This document shows positions 32,067 through 40,356 of a DNA stretch of 45,277 nt, one piece after another. Each line of letters starts with the position of its first letter. Position 1 is the first letter of the stretch. The translations under genes and the position numbers were made by a program. The stretch comes from Rhodoplanes serenus (lineage in GTDB: Bacteria > Pseudomonadota > Alphaproteobacteria > Rhizobiales > Xanthobacteraceae): the NCBI GenBank assembly GCA_945897515.1, contig CAMDFO010000035.1, forward strand, positions 1 through 45,277, given 5' to 3'. The notes beneath the pieces are model-generated. The model was not told the origin of the DNA. It saw nothing but the letters and a program-made list of their open reading frames with translations, and did not search any database.

Positions 32067-32108
32067 GGCTGTCCTCCCTGGCGAAATCTCAGGGAGACAT
32101 ATTCGCAA

Positions 32109-32422
32109 ACTGGAATGCCGCGCGCCAGCACCAGCTTATGCCATGTGAAAAGAGATGCAGCGCCGGGAGGGACCAAGATGGGCCTTGCCTCACTGATGCG
32201 GCCCGGTCGGCCGCTCCCGGCGTGCTGTTCGCGGGGTGCCGCTACGCTATGGGCCCGAACGTTGCCTTTAGCGCTTCGCGGCGGTCTGCTCCGGTGGCGT
32301 CATGGATGCCTCCGTATTGTTTTCCAGACGATGAAAGCCTCTTCCCATCGGACTGCGCTGTCAACCGCGAGGCGCGCATCATCACGATAGTATGACGTGA
32401 TCGAAATCCTATAACGCGCGCC
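32109..32422. other. Intergenic stretch upstream of the cysteine-dioxygenase-like gene
   Basis: About 314 bases between the cupin gene and the PaiB-like gene. No gene, tRNA or strong hairpin is visible. It should carry the promoter of the cupin-rhodanese pair. Confidence 0.4.
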
Positions 32423-33076
32423 TCACGGAGCACTGCGACGTGCAATCTTGTCGCGCTCGGCAACCAGCGAGGCCATGATCTCACCCGTCTCACCGCTCTC
32501 CCGCAGACCCGCCACGACGCCGGCGCGATCTGCCTCGGGACGGTTCTGGCTGACCTTCCACTTCCCTTCGATCCGATCGATCGGGATTTCCACGCCGACG
32601 ATGCCCTTCATTTGCGCCGCGATGAATTGCGCCGGCGCATCGTCAACCTTCCAGGGCGCCGAACGGACGCCCTCCTTCAGCAGGGTGAGATCATCGAGCT
32701 GACGGCGGAGCCAAGCCGCATCGTCGTTGACCTGCGGGCGTCCCCAGGCGTGCACGGTGACGTAATTCCATGTCGGCACGACTTTGCCGGTTTCGCGTTT
32801 GGTCGGATACCACGAGGGGCTGACGTACTCCTGCGGCCCCTGGAATACGACCAGGCATTGCTCGACGGCGGCCAGCTCGCGCCATTGCGGGTTGCCACGC
32901 GCGAGATGTGCGCGCAGCGTGCCGCGCGCCGAAGCATCGGCGTAGACCAGAAACGGAATCGGATTCGCCTGCAATCCGCCCGGCCCCGAAGTGATCAGGA
33001 GGCCGAGCGGGTGTGCACGCATGAGACCGTGTTGAACCTCAACCCGGTCCTCGCGAAAGTGCGGGGGCTGATACAT
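32423..33076 (-). CDS. PaiB-like FMN-binding protein
   Basis: 217 residues with the PaiB/FMN-binding split-barrel pattern: the start MYQPPHFREDR, then LLITSGPGGLQANPIPFLV, YVSPSWYPTKRETGKVVPTWNY and GIVGVEIPIDRIEGKWKVSQNR. Bacillus PaiB is a negative regulator of sporulation and protease genes; in proteobacteria these proteins are usually called FMN-binding negative transcriptional regulators, but DNA binding has rarely been shown and an oxidoreductase role is equally possible. It lies 30 bases downstream of the GNAT gene on the same strand. Confidence 0.87.
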   Translation of the reverse strand: MYQPPHFREDRVEVQHGLMRAHPLGLLITSGPGGLQANPIPFLVYADASARGTLRAHLARGNPQWRELAAVEQCLVVFQGPQEYVSPSWYPTKRETGKVVPTWNYVTVHAWGRPQVNDDAAWLRRQLDDLTLLKEGVRSAPWKVDDAPAQFIAAQMKGIVGVEIPIDRIEGKWKVSQNRPEADRAGVVAGLRESGETGEIMASLVAERDKIARRSAP

Positions 33077-33106
33077 CGCAGTTGGTTTTCCACGGATGCG
33101 GCGTGG

Positions 33107-33706
33107 CTACGCCACACGCGATGTGACCTTGCCCCAGCTCTTGAGCGAGACCCACAAGCCGCGGTCGAGCCGGAACTTGTCGATCGGCGCCGACGAGTTG
33201 AGTGCTCGGATGCGGGTGAGCCCGACGCCGGTCCATTGAAAGCCGCACTTCTCCAGCACGCGGCGCGAAGCCGGGTTGGTCACGCGCGCCGACGATTGCA
33301 GCGCCTCGTGATCGAGATCGGTGAAGGCGTGGTCGATCACCGCGCGCACCGCTTCGGTGGCGTAGCCCTTGCCCCAGAATTTCACGCCCAGCCAATAGCC
33401 GATCTCCGGCGGATGCCGGTCGAGCTGCGAGAAGCCGCAGGCGCCGACCAGAGCGCCGTTGCGCTGCGCGATCACGAAGACGGTTTCGCTGCCGAGATTC
33501 GCAGTCGAGATGAAATCCTCGGCGTCGCCGGTGCGGTACGGATGCGGAATGCGTGCCGTATTTTCGGCGATGCGGCGATCGTTCGCCAGCATGGCTACCG
33601 CTTTAGCGTCCCCAAGCCGCGGCGCACGCAGAACCAGCCGCTCAGTCTCGAGGACGGGGATACTTCTCTCTCGGTATTGCTCCGAAGGTATTTCCAGCAA
33701 GGTCAT
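33107..33706 (-). CDS. GNAT acetyltransferase, RimJ/RimL type
   Basis: 199 residues. Typical GNAT order: ETERLVLRAPRLGDAKAVA, IGYWLGVKFWGKGYATEAVRAVIDHAF (acetyl-CoA pyrophosphate loop and helix) and NPASRRVLEKCGFQWTG. Members acetylate protein N-termini or small amines. The gene commonly sits between rpmA and obg in this group, and the target is unknown. GGAGCCCGTGTC precedes the ATG. A hairpin-forming GAAGCG/CGCTTC repeat (33731-33745) lies just upstream, and the rpmA terminator separates it from the ribosomal genes. Confidence 0.88.
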   Translation of the reverse strand: MTLLEIPSEQYRERSIPVLETERLVLRAPRLGDAKAVAMLANDRRIAENTARIPHPYRTGDAEDFISTANLGSETVFVIAQRNGALVGACGFSQLDRHPPEIGYWLGVKFWGKGYATEAVRAVIDHAFTDLDHEALQSSARVTNPASRRVLEKCGFQWTGVGLTRIRALNSSAPIDKFRLDRGLWVSLKSWGKVTSRVA

Positions 33707-33756
33707 GACACGGGCTCCTTTTGCACGGATGAAGCGAAACGCTTCGGTGAAAAAGC

Positions 33757-33789
33757 TTAAGGGGGAGACGGTGTCCGTCTCCCCCTTAA
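33757..33789 (-). terminator. Intrinsic terminator after rpmA
   Basis: TTAAGGGGGAGACGG and CCGTCTCCCCCTTAA form a perfect 15-bp stem with a 3-base loop, 63 bases after the rpmA stop. On the minus strand it is followed by GCTTTTTC. It should end the rplU-rpmA transcript. Confidence 0.88.
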
Positions 33790-33852
33790 AGAGCCCTATG
33801 AGCCCCGCCGGTTCGGAACAGACACCGGCAGACCCACTATGGTTCTACCGTT

Positions 33853-34125
33853 TTACTCGGCCGCGGCCTCCGTAGCCGGGAGGACGTTGACGTACACGCG
33901 GCCTTTGGCTTTGGTATTGAAGTTCACGCGACCGTCGATGAGTGCGAACAGGGTGTGGTCCTTGCCCATGCCGACGTTCTGGCCGGGATGCCAAGTGGTG
34001 CCGCGCTGACGTGCGATGATGTTGCCGGCAATGGCCGCTTCGCCGCCGAACAGCTTGAGGCCAAGCCGCTTGCCGGCCGAGTCACGGCCGTTGCGCGAAG
34101 ATCCGCCTGCTTTTTTGTGAGCCAT
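33853..34125 (-). CDS. rpmA: 50S ribosomal protein L27
   Basis: 90 residues with the diagnostic N-terminus [20 protein letters not shown] and the block [30 protein letters not shown]27 lies near the peptidyl-transferase centre of the large subunit. AGGACAAAGCC precedes the ATG. It follows rplU by 124 bases in the usual rplU-rpmA order. Confidence 0.98.
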   Translation of the reverse strand: MAHKKAGGSSRNGRDSAGKRLGLKLFGGEAAIAGNIIARQRGTTWHPGQNVGMGKDHTLFALIDGRVNFNTKAKGRVYVNVLPATEAAAE

Positions 34126-34249
34126 GGCTTTGTCCTAAACTCTCTGACCTTGTACCGCGATTCCGCGACGGAATCATCCAACAAATATTGATACCAGCCG
34201 TTAGCGCAACGCGTGCGCGCAAGAAAATTCGGTCTGGCCTGGCGTTTGG

Positions 34250-34756
34250 TTACTTTTTCTTGCCCTTGGCCGGGGCTTTCGCCTTGGGCTTTGCCGCTGC
34301 CTTGGGCTTGCCCGCGGTCTTGGCTTTGGCCGCCGGCTTTTTGGCCGGCTTGGCGCTGGCTTCCGGAGCGTCGTCGCCGTCGGCGGCAGGCTCCGGCTTG
34401 GGCTTGCGCTCAGGCTTCGGCTTGGCGCCCTTGGTCGGCGATTTGCCCTCGGTCAGGATTTCGCTGATCCGGATCAGCGTGAATTCCTGGCGATGACCGC
34501 GCTTGCGCCGCGAGTTCTTGCGGCGGCGCTTCTTGAAGGCGATGACCTTCGGCCCCCGCCCTTGCTCGACCACCTCGACCGCCACGCTGGCGCCGGCCAC
34601 GGTCGGCACGCCGATCGTCGGCGTATCGCCGCCAACCACGAGAACCTCGCCCAACTGGACGATCTCGCCCGGCTCGCCCTTGATCTTTTCGATCTTGAGC
34701 ATCTGGTCCTCGGCGACCCGGTATTGCTTGCCGCCGGTTTTAATGACTGCGAACAT
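34250..34756 (-). CDS. rplU: 50S ribosomal protein L21 with Lys/Ala/Pro-rich tail
   Basis: 168 residues. The first ~103 are a complete L21 ([49 protein letters not shown]). From about residue 105 a tail of some 60 residues consists almost only of K, A, P, E and G, ending [10 protein letters not shown]. The tail is likely disordered and could touch rRNA, and similar tails occur in related alphaproteobacteria. L21 binds 23S rRNA together with L20. The start is preceded by GGGACAAGAGAACG. Confidence 0.97.
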   Translation of the reverse strand: MFAVIKTGGKQYRVAEDQMLKIEKIKGEPGEIVQLGEVLVVGGDTPTIGVPTVAGASVAVEVVEQGRGPKVIAFKKRRRKNSRRKRGHRQEFTLIRISEILTEGKSPTKGAKPKPERKPKPEPAADGDDAPEASAKPAKKPAAKAKTAGKPKAAAKPKAKAPAKGKKK

Positions 34757-35037
34757 CGTTCTCTTGTCCCGCGTTCGACCCCGGCTCTCGGATTATCCGG
34801 GCCGGCTTCTTCCAGTCGGATTGTTGTGTGGTTACAGGCGCTTAGCGCCGTAACAAAGCGCGCGGACCGACGAGGCCCGCGCCACTTGCGGCTCTTATCG
34901 CCTCCACACGCCGGTCTTGTCAAGAATCGCCCATTTTGGCGGCTTTTCGCCTGGGCCCGCTTACCGCCGTCCCAGGCTTCCGTTACGCTCGGCCGCAACG
35001 ACAGCGGGAAACCCGCATCGGCCAAGGGGAGGGACCC
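34757..35037. other. Divergent intergenic region, rplU / Bug array
   Basis: 281 bases that must hold the rplU-rpmA promoter and leader (minus) and the promoter of the Bug array (plus). I see no recognisable riboswitch and cannot place the promoters. AAGGGGAGGGACCC at its end is the ribosome-binding site of the first array gene. Confidence 0.45.
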
Positions 35038-36024
35038 GTGAGGTTCACGCGACCGGTCGTCCGGCTTGCCGCCGGCCTTGCATTAGCGGTCATCGCTGCC
35101 GCTCACGCCCAGGCGCAGGACTATCCGGCGCGCACCGTCACCATCGTCAATCCGTTCGCGCCCGGCGGCGGCGTCGACCAGATGGCGCGGCTGATCGCCG
35201 GCAAGCTCGAACAGCGGCTCGGCAGGTCCTTCGTGATCGAGAACAAGACCGGCGCCGGCTCGATCATCGCGGCGACTCACGTCCAGAAGTCCAATCCGGA
35301 TGGCTACACGCTGCTGATGGCGCCGTCGCCGACGATGGCGGTCAACGTCTCGCTGTTCAAGAACTTGCCGTACGATCCGCTCACCGATTTCGTGCCGCTC
35401 GCGCTGCTGGCCGGCACGCCGTTCGTCCTGATGGTCAATCTCGACCTGCCGGTGCATTCGGTGCCGGAGCTGCTGGCCCACGCCAAAGCCAATCCAAACA
35501 AGATGACGTTCGCGTCCGCGGGGCCGGGCGTGCCGCATCATCTGTTCATGGAGCTGTTCAAGAGCATGACCGGAATGGAGGCGTCGCACGTTCCCTACCG
35601 TGGCAGCCTGCCGGCGGTGAACGATCTCGTCGCCGGGCACATCCCGATGATGTTCTGCGACATCGGCCCGGCGGCTGGACTGCTGCAAGCGAAACGGGTC
35701 CGTCCGCTCGGTATCTCGACCCGCACGCGTCATCCGGCTTACGCGGACATCCCGCCGCTGCATGAAGCCGGCGTGCCGGGCTTCGAGGCGGTGTCGTGGC
35801 AGATGATCGTGGCGCCGGCGAAGACGCCGCGGCCGATCGTGGAGAAGCTGCACAAGGAGCTTGCGGCGATCCTCGAGCAGCAGGACGTCAAGGACCAGAT
35901 CCTCAAGTACGGCTTCCTTCCGGTCGAGAACCGCTCGGTCGAGGGCCTGCAGGGCTACGTAAAATCCGAGATCGCGCGCTGGGGCAAGGTCGTCCGCGAC
36001 GCCGGCATCGCGGGCTCGCAATAA
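35038..36024 (+). CDS. Bug-family solute-binding protein (2), array gene 1
   Basis: 328 residues from GTG 35038, preceded by AAGGGGAGGG; the signal peptide is RLAAGLALAVIAAAHAQAQ. The mature protein starts DYPARTVTIVNPFAPGGGVD. Bug landmarks are SNPDGYTLLMAPSPTMAVN, GVPHHLFMELFKSMTGMEAS, HVPYRGSLPAVNDLVAGHI and PPLHEAGVPGFEAV, with a C-terminal SEIARWGKVVRDAGIAGSQ. It is a periplasmic binding protein for an organic acid; the ligand is unknown. It is the first of six, and gene 2 follows after 26 bases. Confidence 0.93.
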   Translation: MRFTRPVVRLAAGLALAVIAAAHAQAQDYPARTVTIVNPFAPGGGVDQMARLIAGKLEQRLGRSFVIENKTGAGSIIAATHVQKSNPDGYTLLMAPSPTMAVNVSLFKNLPYDPLTDFVPLALLAGTPFVLMVNLDLPVHSVPELLAHAKANPNKMTFASAGPGVPHHLFMELFKSMTGMEASHVPYRGSLPAVNDLVAGHIPMMFCDIGPAAGLLQAKRVRPLGISTRTRHPAYADIPPLHEAGVPGFEAVSWQMIVAPAKTPRPIVEKLHKELAAILEQQDVKDQILKYGFLPVENRSVEGLQGYVKSEIARWGKVVRDAGIAGSQ

Positions 36025-36050
36025 CGAGCGCATCACAACGGGAGAGCGGC

Positions 36051-37025
36051 ATGCAGTGGTTGAAATGCCTGGTGGTCGGCGCGCTGGCGATGATCGCCTT
36101 CGGTCCGGCGCAGGCGCAGGACTATCCGGCTCGCACGGTGACGATCGTGGTGCCGTTTACGCCGGGCGGCGCGACCGACATCCTCGCCCGCATGTTGGCA
36201 CAGCGGCTGGAGCAGCGGCTCGGCCGGCCGTTCGTGATCGAAAACAAGGCGGGCGCCGGCAGCGTGATCGGCGCAAGCTACGTCGCCAAGGCGGCGCCCG
36301 ACGGATACACCCTGCTGATGGCGCCGAGCGGCCCGATGGCCGTGAACGTGACCATGGTCAAGAATCTGCCGTACGATCCTGCCGCAGATTTCATTCCGCT
36401 GGCGCTGGTCGCCGGTACACCGTTCATGCTTGTCGTCAATCCGTCGCTGCCGGTGAATTCGGTCGCCGACCTGATCAAGTACCAGAAGGATCGCGGTGGG
36501 CCGTTGCCGTTCGCGACGGTGGGGCCCGGCATTCCGCATCACCTGTTCGCCGAAATGCTCAAGAACATGACCGGCATCGAGACCTCCTATGTGCCGTATC
36601 GCGGCAGCACGCCGGCGTTGAGCGACGTGGTCGCGGGCCATGTGCCGGTGATGTTCTGCGATGTCGGCCCGGCCGGCCCGATGGTCGCGGCAGGAAAAGT
36701 CCGCGCGCTCGGCATTTCGTCCAAGACGCGCGTGCCTGCATTCCAGAACGTGCCGCCGCTGCACGAAGCGGGCGTGCCCGGCTTCGACGCTGCGTCCTGG
36801 CAGATGCTGGTTGCGCCGTCGAAGACGCCGCGTCCGATCGTCGACAAGCTGCACGCCGAACTCAAGGCGATCTTGGCGATGCCGGAAATCGCCGAGCACA
36901 TCTCCAAGAACGGCATGGTGCCGCTGGAAGGCCGTCCGGTCGAAGGGCTGCACGATTTTGTGAAGTCGGAGATCGCGCGCTGGGGCAAGGTGGTGCGCGA
37001 AGCCGGTATCGCGGGGTCGCAATAA
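36051..37025 (+). CDS. Bug-family solute-binding protein (3), array gene 2
   Basis: 324 residues from ATG 36051 (GGGAGAGCGGC upstream), with signal peptide MQWLKCLVVGALAMIAFGPA. It is very similar to array gene 1 in its landmark blocks: DYPARTVTIVVPFTPGGATD, GIPHHLFAEMLKNMTGIETS, YVPYRGSTPALSDVVAGHV, and the C-terminus SEIARWGKVVREAGIAGSQ. The two probably arose by tandem duplication. Differences cluster in the PGGATD and MFCDVGPAGPM loops that line the ligand cleft, so ligands may differ. Confidence 0.93.
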   Translation: MQWLKCLVVGALAMIAFGPAQAQDYPARTVTIVVPFTPGGATDILARMLAQRLEQRLGRPFVIENKAGAGSVIGASYVAKAAPDGYTLLMAPSGPMAVNVTMVKNLPYDPAADFIPLALVAGTPFMLVVNPSLPVNSVADLIKYQKDRGGPLPFATVGPGIPHHLFAEMLKNMTGIETSYVPYRGSTPALSDVVAGHVPVMFCDVGPAGPMVAAGKVRALGISSKTRVPAFQNVPPLHEAGVPGFDAASWQMLVAPSKTPRPIVDKLHAELKAILAMPEIAEHISKNGMVPLEGRPVEGLHDFVKSEIARWGKVVREAGIAGSQ

Positions 37026-37031
37026 TTCCGG

Positions 37032-37151
37032 CTGTCATTGCCCGCGAAGGCGGTCAATCCAGAGAGACAGTGGAAACAATGAGGAAAACGCCCGTGCAAA
37101 AACTTGTAAGCTGGCGCTTGCTGGATGCCCCGCTTTCGCGGGGCATGACAG
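37032..37151. repeat. Palindromic repeat, copy E, reaching into the array gene 3 start
   Basis: The left arm CTGTCATTGCCCGCGAAGGC and the right arm CTTTCGCGGGGCATGACAG, joined by CAATCCAG...CTGGATGCCC, make a palindrome of the same general type as copies A-D but with a GCCCGCGAA/TTTCGCGGGG core. The right arm lies inside the reading frame of array gene 3 and contains the ATG at 37145. Confidence 0.7.
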
Positions 37152-38113
37152 CGATGCTTGTCGCGCTTGCGCTGACCGCATCGGCTCCGTCGCCCATCCA
37201 GGCGCAGGATTACCCGACGCGGCCGGTCACCCTGGTGGTGCCGTTCGTGGCCGGCGGCGGCACCGAAATCACGGCGCGCATCGTCGCCCACGCGCTGGAG
37301 GCCCGGCTCGGCAGGCCGGTTCTGGTCGAGAACAAGCCCGGCGCCGGCACGGTCATCGGCTCGAACTACGTCGCCAAGGCTGCGCCGGACGGCTACACGC
37401 TGCTGATGGCGACCTCGACGCCGATGGCGATCAACGCCACCGTGCACAAGGCGCTGCCCTACGATCCGGCCACCGACCTGATCCCGCTGGCGCTGGTGGC
37501 GCAGAGCCCGTTCATCCTGGTCGTCAATCCCAGCCTGCCGGTGAAGTCGGTGAAGGAGCTCATCGACTATGCCAAGGCCAATCCCGGCAAGCTGCCGTTC
37601 GGGTCTGCCGGGCCGGGCTCGCCGCATCATCTCTATGCCGAGCTGCTTTCGAGCATGACCGGCATCAAGATGTCCCACGTGCCGTATCGGGGAACGCTTC
37701 CGGCGCTCAACGATGTGCTCGGCGGCCACATCCAGTTCATGTTCACCGACGTGCCGCCGTCCGCCGGCATGATCCAGTCCGGCAAGCTGCGCGCGATCGG
37801 CGTCTCGACCAAGGAACGGCTCGCGGCGTTTCCCGACATCCCGACCGTCGCAGAGGCCGGCGTGCCGGGCTACGAGGCGGTGGCGTGGTTCATGGTGGCG
37901 GCGCCGGCGAAAACGCCCGCGCCGGTGATCGAACGGCTGCACAAGGAGCTGAAGGAGCTGATCGCGACTCCGGAGGTCAAGGCGCAGCTTGCAAAGCTCA
38001 GCCTCGTGCCGATGGACACGCCGTCGGTCGCCGACATGCAGGCGTTCGTCAAATCGGAAATTGCCCGCTGGGGCAAGGTGGTCGAGGCCGCCGGCATCGC
38101 GCGCTCGCAATAG
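37079..38113 (+). CDS. Bug-family solute-binding protein (4), array gene 3
   Basis: 344 residues from ATG 37079, or 322 from ATG 37145. The first 22 residues (MRKTPVQKLVSWRLLDAPLS...) are encoded within palindromic repeat E. A normal signal peptide begins only at MTAMLVALALTASAPSPIQA, so 37145 may be the working start. The mature part DYPTRPVTLVVPFVAGGGTE shows Bug features: AAPDGYTLLMATSTPMAIN, GSPHHLYAELLSSMTGIKMS and HVPYRGTLPALNDVLGGHI, with a C-terminal SEIARWGKVVEAAGIARSQ. The ligand is unknown. Confidence 0.9.
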   Translation: MRKTPVQKLVSWRLLDAPLSRGMTAMLVALALTASAPSPIQAQDYPTRPVTLVVPFVAGGGTEITARIVAHALEARLGRPVLVENKPGAGTVIGSNYVAKAAPDGYTLLMATSTPMAINATVHKALPYDPATDLIPLALVAQSPFILVVNPSLPVKSVKELIDYAKANPGKLPFGSAGPGSPHHLYAELLSSMTGIKMSHVPYRGTLPALNDVLGGHIQFMFTDVPPSAGMIQSGKLRAIGVSTKERLAAFPDIPTVAEAGVPGYEAVAWFMVAAPAKTPAPVIERLHKELKELIATPEVKAQLAKLSLVPMDTPSVADMQAFVKSEIARWGKVVEAAGIARSQ

Positions 38114-38220
38114 CGAACACCGGTCGAAAGACGTTGGAATTGGAATCGGGAATCGGGAGAAAGCAACAGACGTCCGCGGATTCGTGATCCGCGAACGGCA
38201 ACAGGACAAGAGGGGGAGTC

Positions 38221-39195
38221 ATGATGTCGTTCATTCGCTGCGCGGCGGTCGCGCTGGTTACGATCGCGCTCGGTCAGCATCCGGCGCTGGCGCAGGATTA
38301 TCCGAATCGTTCGGTGACGTTGATCGTGCCCTGGGCGCCGGGCGGCGCGGTGGACACCATCGCCCGCATCGTCCAGCCAAAACTGGCGGAACGGTTGGGC
38401 AAGTCGGTCGTGATCGAGAATCGCGCAGGCGGCGGCTCGACCATCGGGACCGCGGCCGGCGCCAAGGCTGCTCCCGACGGCTACACGCTCGGAATGCCGG
38501 GCAGCGGCTCGATGGCGATCAGCCCCGCGATGTACAAGTCGCTGCCGTACGATCCGACCAAGGACTTTGCGCCGATGGCATTGATCGGCCGGGTGCCGTT
38601 CGTGCTGATCGTCAATCCGGCGCTGCCGATCAAATCGATCCCGGATCTCATCGCCTACGCGAAGACCAACAGGCTCAGCTACGGATCGGGCGGAGCCGGC
38701 TCGCCGCATCATCTCTATGCGGAGATGTTCAAGGGCATGACCGGCATCGAGATGACGCATGTTCCCTACAAGGGGAGCGCCGACGCGATCCGGGACGTGG
38801 TGGCCGGGCATATCCCGCTGTTGTTCTCCGATCCCGCGCCGTCGGTTCCGCTGATCCGCGAGGGCAAGGTGCGCGCGCTTGGCGTGACGACGGCGGCGCG
38901 CTGGTCGGTCGCTCCGGAAATTCCCACCCTCCACGAAGCCGGCGTGCCGGGCTTCGACGCCGCCGGCTGGTTCATGATCGCAGGTCCCGTCGGCACGCCG
39001 AAGCCGATCGTGGATCGGCTGCACGCCGATCTGAAAGCCATCATGGCGATGCCGGACGTCCAGCAGATGGTCGAACGGACCGGAAACGTGCCGGTGGTCA
39101 GCCCGCCGCTTGCGGAATTGCCGAAGTTCATCAATTCAGAGAGGGAGCGCTGGGGCAAGGTGGTGCGGCAGGCCGGACTCGGCGGCACGCTGTAA
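38221..39195 (+). CDS. Bug-family solute-binding protein (5), array gene 4
   Basis: 324 residues from ATG 38221, preceded by AAGAGGGGGAGTC. Signal peptide MMSFIRCAAVALVTIALGQH, cleavage near ALA-QDYP. Blocks: VTLIVPWAPGGAVDTIARIV, AAPDGYTLGMPGSGSMAIS, GSPHHLYAEMFKGMTGIEMT, HVPYKGSADAIRDVVAGHI and PTLHEAGVPGFDAAGW. The ligand-loop residues differ from genes 1-3 (GSGSMAI rather than MAPS/MATS). It lies about 107 bases after gene 3 and converges on the dioxygenase gene, 21 bases away. Confidence 0.93.
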   Translation: MMSFIRCAAVALVTIALGQHPALAQDYPNRSVTLIVPWAPGGAVDTIARIVQPKLAERLGKSVVIENRAGGGSTIGTAAGAKAAPDGYTLGMPGSGSMAISPAMYKSLPYDPTKDFAPMALIGRVPFVLIVNPALPIKSIPDLIAYAKTNRLSYGSGGAGSPHHLYAEMFKGMTGIEMTHVPYKGSADAIRDVVAGHIPLLFSDPAPSVPLIREGKVRALGVTTAARWSVAPEIPTLHEAGVPGFDAAGWFMIAGPVGTPKPIVDRLHADLKAIMAMPDVQQMVERTGNVPVVSPPLAELPKFINSERERWGKVVRQAGLGGTL

Positions 39196-39216
39196 CGCGG
39201 CCGCCAATCGTTCGCG

Positions 39217-40221
39217 TCACGCGCTTTTCTCCAGCATGAAGCGTTCGAGCGTCATCGGGTTGCCCTTGTGCGCCGGGTCCTTCGGCTCGACGCCGTCGAA
39301 CACCGACGCCTGTTCGAACCAGCTCCGTTGCGGCGGGAAGCCCCACGGCCGCGTCGTGATCTTCTGCAGGTTCCAGCGGACCGGCTCGTTCTCGATGTCC
39401 ATCATCTGGTAGTGGGTGTTGAACAGCTCGATGCGATGGCCGTCGGGATCGCGGAAATAGGTGAACAGCGCGTGGCCGGGGCCGTGGCGTCCGGGACCGG
39501 ATTCGAGATTGCCGCCGAAGCCGTGACGGCTTGCGATGTCGCAGGCCTGCATCAGGGATGAGGTCTCAGGGACCGCGAATGCGGCATGGTGCAGCCGCGG
39601 ACCGCGGCCGCCGGCGAACACAATGTCATGCGGATTGCCCTTGCGCTGCATGAACACGAACAGCAGCGTGTCGCTGTCGTCGGGCGAGATGAACTCGGAC
39701 AGGCGGAATCCGAGGCTGGCGTAGAACTCGCACGCCTTCGGCACCTCGGGCGTCAAAATCTGGAAATGATCGATCCGCAACGGGCAGGCGCCGTGATGCT
39801 TCTCGAACTGCACGACCAGGCGCGGCCGGGTCGGCTGGGTGGCGCAGAATTCGAGCGGCGTGCCGACCGCGTCGGAGACATGCAGGGTGCGCCCCTGGTT
39901 AGGCACCTCGACGAACTTTGCCGGCAGGCCGGCCTGCTCGAACAGATGCATGGCCTTGTCGAGATCCTCCTCGGTATAGACCCGCATGCCGACGCGCTCG
40001 GCCTTGGGCTCGCCGCTGGTCTGCTTGAGGACGATGCTGTGGTGGCATGCCTCTTCGACGCCGCGCAGATAGAGCGTCTTGGAGTCTTCGTCGCTGACCG
40101 CGAAGCCGAAACAGTCGACATAGAACGCGCGGCTCTTGGCGAGATCCTTGACCGACAGGACAACGTGGCTGGCGCGCGTGGTGTTGAACGGCGCGGGATA
40201 GGCGGTGACCGGGATGGCCAT
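39217..40221 (-). CDS. Extradiol ring-cleavage dioxygenase, homoprotocatechuate 2,3-dioxygenase type
   Basis: 334 residues, two vicinal-oxygen-chelate domains. The catalytic domain has metal ligands H152 (RIDHFQIL), H212 or H211 (RLHHAAF) and E265 (GHRIELF), with supporting H198 (PHDIVF), H246 (GPGRHGPGH) and Y255 (FTYFRDPDG). These line up with H155, H214, E267, H200, H248 and Y257 of the homoprotocatechuate dioxygenase family as I recall it, including the WGFPPQRSW lid region near the C-terminus. It should cleave a catechol next to the hydroxyl pair using Fe(II) or Mn(II) and O2. It lies antiparallel inside the Bug array. No other meta-pathway genes are adjacent. Confidence 0.87.
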   Translation of the reverse strand: MAIPVTAYPAPFNTTRASHVVLSVKDLAKSRAFYVDCFGFAVSDEDSKTLYLRGVEEACHHSIVLKQTSGEPKAERVGMRVYTEEDLDKAMHLFEQAGLPAKFVEVPNQGRTLHVSDAVGTPLEFCATQPTRPRLVVQFEKHHGACPLRIDHFQILTPEVPKACEFYASLGFRLSEFISPDDSDTLLFVFMQRKGNPHDIVFAGGRGPRLHHAAFAVPETSSLMQACDIASRHGFGGNLESGPGRHGPGHALFTYFRDPDGHRIELFNTHYQMMDIENEPVRWNLQKITTRPWGFPPQRSWFEQASVFDGVEPKDPAHKGNPMTLERFMLEKSA

Positions 40222-40356
40222 ACGGGCATGTCCTCAATGTGGGGTGGCGCAGTTTGAGCCGACCGGCTGGCGCAATGCAACGGCTACCGGGCCCACCGGG
40301 GTTGCGCTAGTCTTGCATCAAACCGGCGTGGAATAGACCGGGTCAGGGAGGAAGCA

